DNA of 64,000 nucleotides from Arthrobacter_B citreus (lineage in GTDB: Bacteria; Actinomycetota; Actinomycetes; Actinomycetales; Micrococcaceae): assembly GCF_042429235.1 (NCBI RefSeq), contig NZ_JBHMBA010000004.1; one strand, 5' to 3'. A program made the translations under genes and the position numbers. Below, piece after piece: positions 1 to 8,930 of the stretch. Under the pieces are notes generated by a model. It was given only the letters and a program-made list of their open reading frames with translations. It searched no databases and was not told the DNA's origin. Within the stretch, counting starts at the first letter, position 1. The number at the start of each line of letters is the position of its first letter.

Positions 1-1
1 T

Positions 2-931
2 GACCGGCGCCGGGTGTCCCTGCAGCCCGAGTGCGACGGGATGTCCTGGCTCTCGGCCCTGCTGCCGGCCCAGAAAGCGCAGGCGTTCTTCAACCAACTC
101 AGCACCGCCGCCCGAGGAGAGCAGGCCGCCGGCGATCCACGCACCGTGGATCAGCTCCGGACAGACATCATGGCCAGCCTGCTCGAGGGCCACGATGGCC
201 AGGACGATCTGGAAGAGACGGGCGGCCACACAGAAGCGGAGGGCCAGGCAGAGGCCGGTGGGCAAGCAGAGGCGGGAGGGAAGGCAGAGGCCGGTGGCCG
301 CGGGAAGCACCGGACGGACGGCCACGGACGTGCCCGGGCGCGGGCCCGGACGGAGATCCTGGTCCTGATCAGCGCCGAGACCCTCTTCGGCGCCGACGAC
401 CAACCCGCCGAACTGCACGGCTACGGACCGATCAGCCCGGTCACGGCACGAAAGATGGCCCGGGACGCGGCGAAATGGACGCCGGTGGAACGGGACCCGA
501 AAACCGATGAGTTCCTGAGGATTGGCCGGAAACGGAAAGTACCGGATCGGCTGAAGCAGGTGCTGCGGGTCCGGGACGGAACCTGCCGGTTCCCCGGCTG
601 CCGCACCAACGCGGTGATCTCCGAAATCGACCACACCACACCCTGGGCGCAGGGCGGCGCCACCGATCATGACAATTTGGAGCATCTATGCCGGCGGCAC
701 CACATGTTCAAAACCAAAGGTTTCTGGAAAGCCTGCCAACCCAGTCCGGGAATCATTGAATGGACCTCACCCGGGGGACGCAAGTACCGCACCGAACCCC
801 ACCTCACGCTGACCCCACGGACTCCACGGACCCCACAGACTCCAGAGCCAACAAAGCCCATGGATGTTGCCAGTGACGGTGCCGGTGTCAGCGATCGGGA
901 CGACTACGGTTGTGACCCACCGCCTTTCTAA
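2..931 (+). CDS. HNH endonuclease, 13E12/DUF222 type (5' end outside window)
   Basis: The reading frame is open from the first bases, so the N-terminal half of the gene lies outside the window. The visible part begins with the end of a DUF222-like region (SLQPECDGMSWLSALLPA). It continues through a Gly/Ala/Glu stretch built from AEAGG units (nt 236-300) and ends with an HNH nuclease core (CRFPGC, then EIDHTTPWAQGG and NLEHLCRRHH). This family is abundant in actinobacterial chromosomes, often in many copies, and its role is mostly unknown. A GTG at 14 could start a shorter product, but it falls inside the conserved DUF222 tail, so truncation by the window edge is the better explanation. Confidence 0.85.
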   Translation, partial: DRRRVSLQPECDGMSWLSALLPAQKAQAFFNQLSTAARGEQAAGDPRTVDQLRTDIMASLLEGHDGQDDLEETGGHTEAEGQAEAGGQAEAGGKAEAGGRGKHRTDGHGRARARARTEILVLISAETLFGADDQPAELHGYGPISPVTARKMARDAAKWTPVERDPKTDEFLRIGRKRKVPDRLKQVLRVRDGTCRFPGCRTNAVISEIDHTTPWAQGGATDHDNLEHLCRRHHMFKTKGFWKACQPSPGIIEWTSPGGRKYRTEPHLTLTPRTPRTPQTPEPTKPMDVASDGAGVSDRDDYGCDPPPF

Positions 932-1004
932 GCCTCACGCAGTAAGGGAAACCGTAAGGGGACAACGCTGTGCAGCATCTGGTTCCAGATCTAGAGTTCT
1001 GTAC

Positions 1005-2192
1005 ATGCCACGCACGTGCGGCTCACCAGGACGGAAGCCTGGGTTTGGCCAACGACGGTGCGGAAATCCGCGCACCGCAGTCTGGCCCCGGGTGCGCTCC
1101 TGCCTGGCAGCGGCAGGCTTTGTCCTCTCGGCAGGAGCCTGCACCGGCGAATCAGTCTCTCCGGAGCCAGAAGTGGTGTCACCGGGACCTGCAACTGTCG
1201 CACAGGAGCATCCGAGGCCGTCCCCGGGACAACAGGCCCAGCCACCATCACAACCACTACCCCGGCCGTCAACAGTATTTGCGTCACCTCCGCTGTCCGC
1301 TTCCCATCCGCCGTCCTCTCCTCCCGGCCCACCACCAGGTCCTTTCGGCTCACCAGGTCCTTCCGGCCCATCCGCGCCCCTCTCCCCATCACCGACAACC
1401 GCCAGTGCACTGGCGGTCCCTGACATCACGGTGAGCCTCGACGAACAGAGACTGAATATCGGGCAGGGAGTGATCAGCATTCTCGTCACCAACAACACTG
1501 ACGATCCGTTGCCCATTACTGCGGCGGCACTCGCGACTCCGCGTTTTGACGGAACCAGCAATTGGGTTCCCGGGGCTTCTGGATCCAGTACGCTTCGCCC
1601 AGGCGCGACCGTAGCCCTGCCCGCCACCCTGACGGCTGCAAACTGCAGCGAAATGCCAGATTCGGCTTCGTCTCCAAAGATCGGACGGGCGGATACGGCC
1701 ATCGTATTGCTGACGCTCAAAGGGCTGGAGCACGAGTTCGAAGCCACTGATCCTCATTTCGCCCTTGCCAGGATCCAGCAGCAAGACTGCCTGGAACGCG
1801 CCATGCTGGCGGTCGCATCCGTGGTCCCCATGCCAACGCTCTCCATCGCGGCGGACGGAAGCACCGCCGTCGTCCATTTGTCGGTTGTTCCAACGGGAGC
1901 CAGCGCGGACATGATGCTCGCAGACTTTGGCAACACCACTCTGCTGGCGGAAAGCCCCCAACAGCCCTGGCCCCGAAACATCTCCGTTTCCGGAACGGAT
2001 CCGCCATCCACTGTCGATCTGGCCGTAAAACCGGCCAGATGTGATCCGCACGCTCTCGCGGAGGACAAGGCTGGTACCAAGGTTCCGGTGACCGTGGCTG
2101 CTGGCCAGCGGTCCGGAGAGCTAAGGCTGGAGCCGAGCGAGGAGTTCACCCGGTCGGTTTACGGGTTTGTGGCGAGCGCCTGCGGAAACTAG
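1005..2192 (+). CDS. secreted lipoprotein with Pro-rich linker, unknown function
   Basis: I do not recognise the family. The N-terminus holds a short hydrophobic stretch ending in a lipobox (AAAGFVLSAGAC), so the mature protein should be lipid-anchored outside the membrane. About 100 residues of Pro/Ser-rich linker follow, with PGPSGPSAP-like repeats, then roughly 270 residues with beta-sandwich character and three spaced Cys. The frame is open from 864, but that start would overlap the HNH gene. ATG 1005 gives a 46-residue leader, while GTG 1092 gives a compact 17-residue signal up to the Cys and may be the true start. The gene stands alone on its strand. Confidence 0.6.
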   Translation: MPRTCGSPGRKPGFGQRRCGNPRTAVWPRVRSCLAAAGFVLSAGACTGESVSPEPEVVSPGPATVAQEHPRPSPGQQAQPPSQPLPRPSTVFASPPLSASHPPSSPPGPPPGPFGSPGPSGPSAPLSPSPTTASALAVPDITVSLDEQRLNIGQGVISILVTNNTDDPLPITAAALATPRFDGTSNWVPGASGSSTLRPGATVALPATLTAANCSEMPDSASSPKIGRADTAIVLLTLKGLEHEFEATDPHFALARIQQQDCLERAMLAVASVVPMPTLSIAADGSTAVVHLSVVPTGASADMMLADFGNTTLLAESPQQPWPRNISVSGTDPPSTVDLAVKPARCDPHALAEDKAGTKVPVTVAAGQRSGELRLEPSEEFTRSVYGFVASACGN

Positions 2193-2430
2193 CCTTTAGG
2201 CTGCCACACCCATAAGGGCCGAAGCGGAAGCCGAGCATCATTCTGCACCCAAATCAGCCTGTCCTGAGATGCCGAAAAGGAGAGACGCAGACCACGCCAT
2301 TGTGATCTGCGCTGCATAAGATGCTAGCGAGAATCGCTCCGCTTTGCAGAAACGCCCCGCGGGTGCGCGCGCCAGGCTCGGTCCCAGACTCCGTCGCGGA
2401 AGTGTCAGGAGTGCGTGAGACGATAAAAAC

Positions 2431-5400
2431 ATGCCTTCCTCACCGCCCCTGATTGATGTCACGGACATCATCCGCGTTGTCGGCGGCGCCGCGTTCCAGC
2501 GCGGCCAGACCTATGCCAAAGGCGGCGCCGTAGACGCCATGGAGTGGGATCCGCAGTCAGAAGTGCTCAGGGCCAAGGTTCGCGGCCACTCCTCTGTCCC
2601 ATATCGAATCATGCTGCAGCTGGGCGAAAAACGGCAGGGCGACTACCGGCTGCTGGACAACCACTGCAGCTGCCCGGTGGGCTTTGACTGCAAACATGTG
2701 GCCGCCGTGGCTCTGCAGAGCAACACGGACCATTTGGTGGCACGGCAGGAATTCATCCGCCCCAGCGCACTAAAGCCAGCAGTGCCGGCGTGGCAGGATT
2801 CGCTGCAGACTCTCATCGATGCCGACCTCGACGCCCTGACCGGCAGCACCCCGGCCGCGGCCACACCGCTGGCCCTGCAGTTTGAGGTGCGGACCTCCGA
2901 TGCCGGTATGAGTGCCCGCTGGGGCGCACCGGCTCCGCGCAGCGCACATCGTGCCACATCCTTCCGCCTGGGCGTCCGCCCGGTGGTGCGCAATACCAAG
3001 GGCAACTGGGTCAAGAACAACTTGGCCTGGAGCAACATCTCGTATCAGACCTACGGAATGAAACTCGATCCGGAGCAGCACCGCTGGTTTTCCCAGTTCC
3101 CAGCCCTGCACCGCTCCAACGGTGTGAGCTACTTCGGTCAAAACGACTCCTGGCTCTACCTCGATGACTTCGCGAATCCGCTCCTGTGGCAGCTGCTCGA
3201 AGAGGCACGGCGGATCGGCATCGAGTTTGTCGGAACCAAGAAGGACACCAGCGTCCAGCTCGGACAGCGGGCCGCTCTTTCCCTGGATGTCCGGACTGCC
3301 GAGCCCGGAGATTCCTCACCGCTCCAGCTACTGCCGGTGCTGGAAATCGACGGTCAGCCGTTGCCCACTGACACGGCCGGGCTCATCTCGGGACACGGCA
3401 TTTACGTGCGCAGTCCTGAAAACGTCATCACCCTGGCACCCACCGCCCGGCCGCTCACTGATCAGGACAAGGGCCTGCTGCTCAAGGGCGCGCCAGTGAT
3501 GATCCCCGAAGAAGACGCACCGGTGTTCCTGGAAAAGTTCTATCCAAAACTTCGCCAGGTCCTGCCGGTGACCAGCAGCGACAACTCAGTGGAGTTCCCC
3601 GAAATATCGCCTCCGCTGCTCGTTCTTACGGCATCATTCCAGCCGGAGGATTCCCTGTTCCTCGACTGGGAATGGGAATACCGCCAGGGTGAAGACATCA
3701 ATCGCATTCCGCTGGGCACCAGGGCTGACCCGGCCGCCGGGTACCGCGACGTCATTGCCGAAGCTGACCTGCTGACCGCGGTGGGCAAAGTCCTCGGCGG
3801 GGTGCCCCGCAGCCGCTCCTACCAGGGCATAGACACCGCGGAGTTTACCGAATACCTGCTGCCCAAAGTCGAAAAGGTCGACGGCGTGAGGGTGGACGTC
3901 ATCGGCGAACGTCCCGACTACCGCGAGCTGACCAGCGTTCCGGAACTTCGGATCACCACGGTGGAGACTGAGCGCCGCGACTGGTTCGACCTCGGCATCA
4001 TGATCACCGTGGACGGCCGGCTGGTTCCGTTCGCTGACGTGTTCAAGGCGCTGTCCCAGGGCAAAACCAAGCTGCTCCTGCCCGACCGCACCTACCTGTC
4101 CCTGGACCGGCCCGAGTTTGCCCAGCTGCATGCCCTTCTCGAAGAGGCCGAAGGGCTGCGGGAGTGGGAAACCGGCAAGATGACCATCAGCCGGTATCAG
4201 GCCGGCCTGTGGTCCGAGCTGGAGGAGCTCGCTGAAGAGACCGAGCAGGCGGCTGCCTGGCGCGCCTCGGTGACCGGACTGCTGGAGCTGGAATCAGTTG
4301 ACCCTGTGCCGCTGCCCGCCGGACTCAAAGCTGAATTGCGCCCTTACCAAGCGGAGGGATTTAATTGGCTGGCTTTCCTCTGGCAACACGGGCTCGGGGG
4401 CATCCTGGCCGATGACATGGGGTTGGGTAAAACACTTCAGACGCTGGCGCTGGTGGCCTATGCCCGGGAAAGTGCCGCCGCTCAGCCTTGGGCAGTGCCC
4501 GCCGGCGGCGAAGCCCCGGCAGCGCACGACGACGGCGGGTCTCTTACAGTGCCCGCCGACGGCGAAGCCCCGGCAGTGCCCGACGACGGCGAAGCTCCCC
4601 CGGCGCGGCGTCCGTTCCTTGTTGTGGCTCCCACCTCGGTGGTGCCCAACTGGCTCTCGGAAGCTGCCCGGTTCACTCCGGGGCTGCGCACTGTCGCAAT
4701 CCCTGACACCACCGCCAAATCAAAGGTGCCGCTGGCGGACCTGACTGCGGATGCAGACATCGTCGTCACCTCCTACGCCGTGTTCCGGCTGGACTTTGCC
4801 GCCTACCGTGCGCTGGCGTGGGACGGATTGATCCTGGATGAGGCGCAGTTCGTCAAGAACCGCACCACCCGTGCGCATCAATGCGCACGCGACCTCGTGG
4901 CGCCCTTCAAGCTGGCCATTACCGGCACTCCCATGGAAAACAATCTCCTCGAGCTGTGGAGCCTGTTTGCCATCGTGGCGCCCGGGCTGTTTCCCTCCGC
5001 CCGGAAGTTCACTGAGGAATACCAGCGGCCCATCGAACGCGGTGAAGACGCCAAGCTGCTGGCGCGGATGCGGCGCCGGATCCGCCCGCTCCTCATGCGC
5101 CGAACCAAGGAAGCCGTGGCCAAGGACCTGCCGGAGAAGCAGGAACAGGTCCTTGAAGTGGAGTTGAGTCCGAAACACCGCAAAATCTACGAGATGCACC
5201 TGCAGCGTGAACGCCAAAAGCTGATGGGACTCATCAAGGATCTGGACCGGAACCGGATGATCGTGTTCCGTTCGCTGACCCTGCTCAGAATGCTGAGCCT
5301 GGATGCCTCCCTCGTGGACGATGAGTATGCCGGGGTGCCGTCGGCCAAGCTTGATGCCCTGTTCGAGCAGCTCGAGGATGTCACCGCCGAAGGACACCGG

Positions 5401-5844
5401 GCGCTGATCTTCAGCCAGTTCACTTCGTTCCTGAAGAAGGCCGCCGAGCGCCTCGAGGCGGCAGGTATCCCCTACGCCTATCTGGACGGCTCCACCAAGA
5501 ACCGCGGCGACGTCATCAACTCCTTCAAAGACGGCCAGGCGCCCGTGTTCCTGATCAGCCTCAAGGCCGGCGGTTTCGGCCTCAACCTGACCGAAGCCGA
5601 CTATGTGTTCCTGCTGGATCCCTGGTGGAACCCGGCAGCCGAGTCGCAGGCGGTGGACCGCACCCACCGGATTGGGCAGACCCGGAACGTCATGGTCTAT
5701 CGAATGGTTGCGCGGGGAACCATTGAAGAGAAGGTCATGGCCCTGAAGGAGCAGAAGGCGAAGCTTTTCAGCTCCGTGATGGACGACGACGCCGTGTTCA
5801 GTTCGGCGCTGACCGCCGAGGACATCCGGGCGCTGCTGGACTGA
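2431..5844 (+). CDS. SWIM zinc-finger SNF2-family helicase
   Basis: The protein has 1137 residues. A SWIM zinc finger is near the N-terminus (HCSCPVGFDCKHV, Cys79, Cys81, Cys87, His89), followed by about 500 residues of SNF2-associated region and a two-lobed SNF2 ATPase. Visible motifs are the Walker A GMGLGKT-type segment (ADDMGLGKT, near residue 660), the DEAQ box near 803, and the helicase C-lobe (GGFGLNLTEADYVFLLDPWW, then QAVDRTHRIGQT near 1075). Such bacterial Swi2/Snf2 proteins are DNA translocases thought to act on nucleoprotein complexes. A low-complexity insert of about 42 residues (nt 4487-4611) separates motifs I and Ia. The start at ATG 2431 leaves the whole SWIM region in frame. 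It is monocistronic. Confidence 0.9.
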   Translation: MPSSPPLIDVTDIIRVVGGAAFQRGQTYAKGGAVDAMEWDPQSEVLRAKVRGHSSVPYRIMLQLGEKRQGDYRLLDNHCSCPVGFDCKHVAAVALQSNTDHLVARQEFIRPSALKPAVPAWQDSLQTLIDADLDALTGSTPAAATPLALQFEVRTSDAGMSARWGAPAPRSAHRATSFRLGVRPVVRNTKGNWVKNNLAWSNISYQTYGMKLDPEQHRWFSQFPALHRSNGVSYFGQNDSWLYLDDFANPLLWQLLEEARRIGIEFVGTKKDTSVQLGQRAALSLDVRTAEPGDSSPLQLLPVLEIDGQPLPTDTAGLISGHGIYVRSPENVITLAPTARPLTDQDKGLLLKGAPVMIPEEDAPVFLEKFYPKLRQVLPVTSSDNSVEFPEISPPLLVLTASFQPEDSLFLDWEWEYRQGEDINRIPLGTRADPAAGYRDVIAEADLLTAVGKVLGGVPRSRSYQGIDTAEFTEYLLPKVEKVDGVRVDVIGERPDYRELTSVPELRITTVETERRDWFDLGIMITVDGRLVPFADVFKALSQGKTKLLLPDRTYLSLDRPEFAQLHALLEEAEGLREWETGKMTISRYQAGLWSELEELAEETEQAAAWRASVTGLLELESVDPVPLPAGLKAELRPYQAEGFNWLAFLWQHGLGGILADDMGLGKTLQTLALVAYARESAAAQPWAVPAGGEAPAAHDDGGSLTVPADGEAPAVPDDGEAPPARRPFLVVAPTSVVPNWLSEAARFTPGLRTVAIPDTTAKSKVPLADLTADADIVVTSYAVFRLDFAAYRALAWDGLILDEAQFVKNRTTRAHQCARDLVAPFKLAITGTPMENNLLELWSLFAIVAPGLFPSARKFTEEYQRPIERGEDAKLLARMRRRIRPLLMRRTKEAVAKDLPEKQEQVLEVELSPKHRKIYEMHLQRERQKLMGLIKDLDRNRMIVFRSLTLLRMLSLDASLVDDEYAGVPSAKLDALFEQLEDVTAEGHRALIFSQFTSFLKKAAERLEAAGIPYAYLDGSTKNRGDVINSFKDGQAPVFLISLKAGGFGLNLTEADYVFLLDPWWNPAAESQAVDRTHRIGQTRNVMVYRMVARGTIEEKVMALKEQKAKLFSSVMDDDAVFSSALTAEDIRALLD
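4487..4611 (+). repeat. in-frame degenerate repeat inside the SNF2 ATPase
   Basis: Reiterated codons give GGEAPAAHDDGG, DGEAPAVPDDG and GEAPPARR in tandem between helicase motifs I and Ia. At the DNA level the unit is about 36 bp (cagtgcccgccgacggcgaa-like). The insert should be a flexible surface loop. Confidence 0.7.
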
Positions 5845-6025
5845 GGTTCCGGAACCACGTGCCGCTATGAATTTCCCCACGGCCGCTGCCTGCTGAATCT
5901 CCACATAACCGCGCCAATCCGGGCAACTGCCCGTGCTCCGGCGCCTCCGGGCCCGCTGGCGAAGATATTAATCTGGAACAGCCAGCACCTGCTCTTTCGA
6001 GGTCTGCCGTCACAGGGAAAGGACT

Positions 6026-6283
6026 ATGTTCACCCAGGATTCAACCCTCGTCCGTCCTCAGGATGTCACTGCGAAGGATGAAGACGAGCTTGTGCATGTT
6101 TTTTGCACCCCCTGCAAGCGCCGGGCGATGCACCACGCGCAAAGACCCGTACCGTACTGCGGAAAAACAATGCCGAACCGTCCGCTGCGGGATGACAACG
6201 GCCAACTGCCCGTCTGCATGGTGTGCGTGGATTTGGCCCGTTCCGGCCCCTGCCCCCGATGCGGCACGCAGGCCAGGTTCTAG
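6026..6283 (+). CDS. small Cys-rich zinc-ribbon-like protein
   Basis: This 85-residue protein carries four Cys pairs or near-pairs: CTPC, a lone Cys in PYCGK, CMVC and CPRC, plus two adjacent His. The pattern suggests one or two zinc ribbons. A good ribosome-binding site (AGGGAAAGG) precedes ATG 6026 by 4 nt. It resembles short DUF3039-like actinobacterial proteins in size and Cys content, but I cannot assign it to that family by eye. It may bind nucleic acid or a protein partner. It lies in the same orientation between the helicase and a winged-helix gene, with separate spacing to each. Confidence 0.7.
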   Translation: MFTQDSTLVRPQDVTAKDEDELVHVFCTPCKRRAMHHAQRPVPYCGKTMPNRPLRDDNGQLPVCMVCVDLARSGPCPRCGTQARF

Positions 6284-6342
6284 CCTTCGCTCAAGCCCGA
6301 CAAGCCATTCCGTGAATCCTTAATGGTTTGTACAGTGGGGTG

Positions 6343-6789
6343 ATGGCTACTGACGAACGCCCCATCGGATTCTGGCTGAAACTCGTGGACCAACTGGTTG
6401 ATGACCAGTTTGGGGCCAGTTTCGAAGAGCACGGCGTCACCCGGAGGCAATGGCAGATGATGAATCTGCTGACTGACGGTCCTGCATCCGAAAAGCAACT
6501 CACTGACGGATTGAAGCCCTTTTTCCCTGTCGTGGAGTCCGGCACCTCGGTGGAGCTGATCGAGGAACTGCGTGAAAGCGGCTGGGTCGCCTTGGAAGAG
6601 AACCAGTATCAGCTCACCGATTTGGGCCGCAGGAGCCTGGAAAACCTCCGCGGGGCCGTCGAACGGATCCGTGAACAGCTCACAGCGAACGTTTCCGAGG
6701 ATGAGTACGGCGCCCTCGTAGCCGTCCTGCAGCGGATGGCCACCAACCTGGGCTGGGACGAAACCCAGGACAAACCGGTCGCTCCGTGA
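6343..6789 (+). CDS. MarR-like winged-helix regulator
   Basis: The 148-residue protein has a winged-helix layout: an N-terminal helix (FWLKLVDQLVDDQFGASFEE), a recognition region (VTRRQWQMMNLLTDGPASEK) and a wing (GWVALEENQYQLTDLGRRSL). This is the pattern of small MarR/PadR-like regulators in actinobacteria. ATG 6343, preceded by GTGGGG, is preferred over TTG 6328. No adjacent gene is obviously its target. The downstream gap of more than 350 nt suggests that it is transcribed alone. Confidence 0.75.
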   Translation: MATDERPIGFWLKLVDQLVDDQFGASFEEHGVTRRQWQMMNLLTDGPASEKQLTDGLKPFFPVVESGTSVELIEELRESGWVALEENQYQLTDLGRRSLENLRGAVERIREQLTANVSEDEYGALVAVLQRMATNLGWDETQDKPVAP

Positions 6790-7157
6790 CAACGGACCCT
6801 CAAATCCGCGCCGTCGCTTTCCCGCTCCCTTGTCTGAGTGCGTTGTTTAAGTGCGTTCCCGGCTGGCACTATGCCCCGGTTGGAAGGCGCCCCCAACTGG
6901 AATCTCGGCCTTGTTAGAATGACGCCATGACATTCCCAAGAATCATGAGCGGCCGTTGGTCCGCCGTGGAGGGGACGGTGGGCCGGCAGGCCTGCAGAGC
7001 AGCCTTCCTGCCACCGCTCGCCTAGTCTTCCCGCACCTATTCCCTGAGCGCTCCCGTGCCCTTTTTGCGCACGTGCTGCGCAGGCTTTTTGTGGTGCCTG
7101 CAGGCGAGCGGACAGTTCCATGTCCTCATTCCTGCTCACCGAAGGCAGTACTTTCTT
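6790..7157. other. 368-nt gap without a convincing gene
   Basis: The stretch holds a possible 32-residue frame (ATG 6927 to TAG 7025) with no recognisable ribosome-binding site or known motif. No strong hairpin, operator or RNA gene was seen. A TAGAAT-like -10 element lies near 6916, but no good -35 could be placed. Confidence 0.4.
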
Positions 7158-7652
7158 ATGCAACCCCTGACAGAATCCGCAATCCGGCGATCCTTCATCA
7201 ATGCCAGCCGCTCAGAGACGGCAGCCCTGAACCTGCCGCAGAACTTTGAAACCCTCGATTGGGACCAGCTTGACCAGCTCGGCTGGCGGGACCACAAGAT
7301 GCCCAAGCGCGGTTATTTGCTGGCCCCGTTCGAAGGGTCAATCGTGGGTGTCCTGCTGCGCGCCCCTGACACCGCAGCGCCAAAAAACCGGCGGGTAATG
7401 TGCGCCCTGTGCCAGGACGTTAAGTCCAAGGACGAGGTGTTCCTCTACGTGGCGCGGCGCTCAGGAGCATCCGGCCGCAACGGCAACTCCGTGGGCACAC
7501 TGATCCACGCCGATTTCATCTGCTCCCAGAGCGTCCGCGCCGAGGTGGAGCCATCACCCATCCACCCCGATCCCGAGGTTGTCATCAAGGAACGGATTGA
7601 CGGCCTGCAGTTCCGTACGGAGCAGTTCATCCGCCAGGTCCTGGCCCAGTAG
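7158..7652 (+). CDS. FBP-domain protein (EF-G-binding / FusB-like zinc finger)
   Basis: This 164-residue protein matches the actinobacterial FBP domain. It has an N-terminal helical region (TESAIRRSFINASRSE), a short GWRDHKMPKRGYL segment, and a treble-clef-like zinc site made of CALC and a later His/Cys pair (LIHADFICSQS). The family includes FusB-type proteins that bind elongation factor G and act on the ribosome. ATG 7158 is chosen because conserved sequence starts there (MQPLTES); the frame runs further upstream without family similarity. It is monocistronic and ends at a strong hairpin. Confidence 0.8.
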   Translation: MQPLTESAIRRSFINASRSETAALNLPQNFETLDWDQLDQLGWRDHKMPKRGYLLAPFEGSIVGVLLRAPDTAAPKNRRVMCALCQDVKSKDEVFLYVARRSGASGRNGNSVGTLIHADFICSQSVRAEVEPSPIHPDPEVVIKERIDGLQFRTEQFIRQVLAQ

Positions 7653-7678
7653 GTACCCCTCCAGGTAAAGGGCCCAAA

Positions 7679-7715
7679 CGGCGATTCGGTGGCTCGCAGG
7701 GCCGCCGAATCGCCG
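7679..7715. terminator. hairpin after the FBP gene
   Basis: CGGCGATTCGG (7679-7689) pairs perfectly with CCGAATCGCCG (7705-7715). The inner bases extend the stem to about 15 bp around a 7-nt loop. There is no T-tract, so it may be a non-canonical terminator shared by the convergent genes on both sides. Confidence 0.55.
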
Positions 7716-7771
7716 GGGCCTCAGGATCGCCGGGGCCCCAGGACCGGGGCCTCAGGAACCGGGGCTCCAGG
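7709..7771. repeat. tandem repeat, 14-17 bp x 4
   Basis: The units are atcgccggggcctcagg, atcgccggggccccagg, accggggcctcagg and aaccggggctccagg. They fill the short gap between convergent genes and overlap the right arm of the hairpin. Confidence 0.75.
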
Positions 7772-7806
7772 ACTAACCCGTCCAACGGATCGCCACGTCC
7801 AATGGA

Positions 7807-8784
7807 TCAGTAGCCCTCGTCCACATTCACGAGCCCCTCGAGCGGCTCGCCGGCAGCAAACCTGCGTACATTCTCGCGTACTCGCCTGGCCAGCAGCGGA
7901 GCCACCATTTCCGGTGTTTCGGCTGTGTGCGGAGTGATGAGAGCGCGCGGCTCACTCCATAGCGGGTGGCCGTCAGGCAGCGGCTGCGGGTCGGTGACAT
8001 CCAGGGCGGCCCCGGCCAGTTTTCCGCCGGCGAGCGCCTGCACCAGGGCATCAGTGTCCACGGTAGGGCCGCGGCTGACGTTGATGAGGAATGCTTCGGG
8101 CTTCAGCAGTGCCAGCCGCCGCGCATCCATGAGGTGGTCCGTGCCGGCCGTCAGCGCTGCCGCCAGGATTACGACGTCGGCTGTTGCCAGCACCTCGTCC
8201 ATCCCTGCATCGGTGACTGTTCGTTCAGCTCCGGGAACCGGCCGGTCGTGCGCACGGACCACCGTAATGTGTTCGGTGAAAGCCTGCAGCAGCCTCAGGA
8301 TTTCGGACCCGACACCACCGGCTCCAACGAGCACCACGTTCCGGTCCTGAAGCGAGGTGCCGCGCGGCGGTCCCCAGCTGCTGGCCCGGGCAAAGGTGGG
8401 AACACCGCGCAGCATGGCCAGCGTCAGGGTGATGGCAAACTCCCCCACCGGCTGACCGAATGCGCCCTTGCCACTGGTCCACTTCCGGGTGGGATTGGAC
8501 CGCATCAGAGCGTCATACTGGTCCACCCCCGCAAGGTACAGCTGGATCCAACGAATACCGGGGTGAGCTGCCAGAACTTTCGCCACCTCGGAGGCGCTGA
8601 CAACGTCCGACAGCACCAGCCCTGCTGTTGCGTCTGATAACGGTTCGACGACGCCGCCGCCTTCTCGGACAGCGACTGCCAATTCGTCTGTTGGAGACGG
8701 GAGAAAGGCGATGGACGGGGTGCCCGTCCCGGGGTTCGACGACCCCTGTGGATTGGGGTTGAAAGGGTCAGCGTGCCTGGCCAT
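7807..8784 (-). CDS. D-2-hydroxyacid dehydrogenase, NAD-dependent
   Basis: The 325-residue protein has a Rossmann motif (VLVGAGGVGSEIL, near residue 152) and the catalytic Arg (INVSRGP) and His (LITPHTAETPE) of the family. The usual catalytic Glu position reads LDVTDPQPLPDGHPLW, a variant common in hydroxypyruvate/phosphoglycerate-like members. The likely reaction is reduction of a 2-oxoacid to a D-2-hydroxyacid. ATG 8784 is chosen because AGGAG sits 6-7 nt upstream; the longer frame to 8856 lacks a ribosome-binding site. The substrate cannot be read from context. Confidence 0.85.
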   Translation of the reverse strand: MARHADPFNPNPQGSSNPGTGTPSIAFLPSPTDELAVAVREGGGVVEPLSDATAGLVLSDVVSASEVAKVLAAHPGIRWIQLYLAGVDQYDALMRSNPTRKWTSGKGAFGQPVGEFAITLTLAMLRGVPTFARASSWGPPRGTSLQDRNVVLVGAGGVGSEILRLLQAFTEHITVVRAHDRPVPGAERTVTDAGMDEVLATADVVILAAALTAGTDHLMDARRLALLKPEAFLINVSRGPTVDTDALVQALAGGKLAGAALDVTDPQPLPDGHPLWSEPRALITPHTAETPEMVAPLLARRVRENVRRFAAGEPLEGLVNVDEGY

Positions 8785-8930
8785 TCGAGGCTCCTGCGGG
8801 CTGTGGGGTTCCCATGGGCCTCTGCACGCACGGGCGCCGTGCGGAACGATGGGCACCGGCTCCTGACGATGTTAGTTCCGGGGCCCAAGCCATGGATAGG
8901 GACGGCGGCTTTATCCCCGGTGTGGGAAGG

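Noticed and set aside
4720..5904. 394-residue minus-strand frame opposite the SNF2 gene
   Set aside because: It lies antisense to the conserved ATPase core and has no recognisable domain.
6927..7025. 32-residue frame before the FBP gene
   Set aside because: No ribosome-binding site and no sequence feature of interest.
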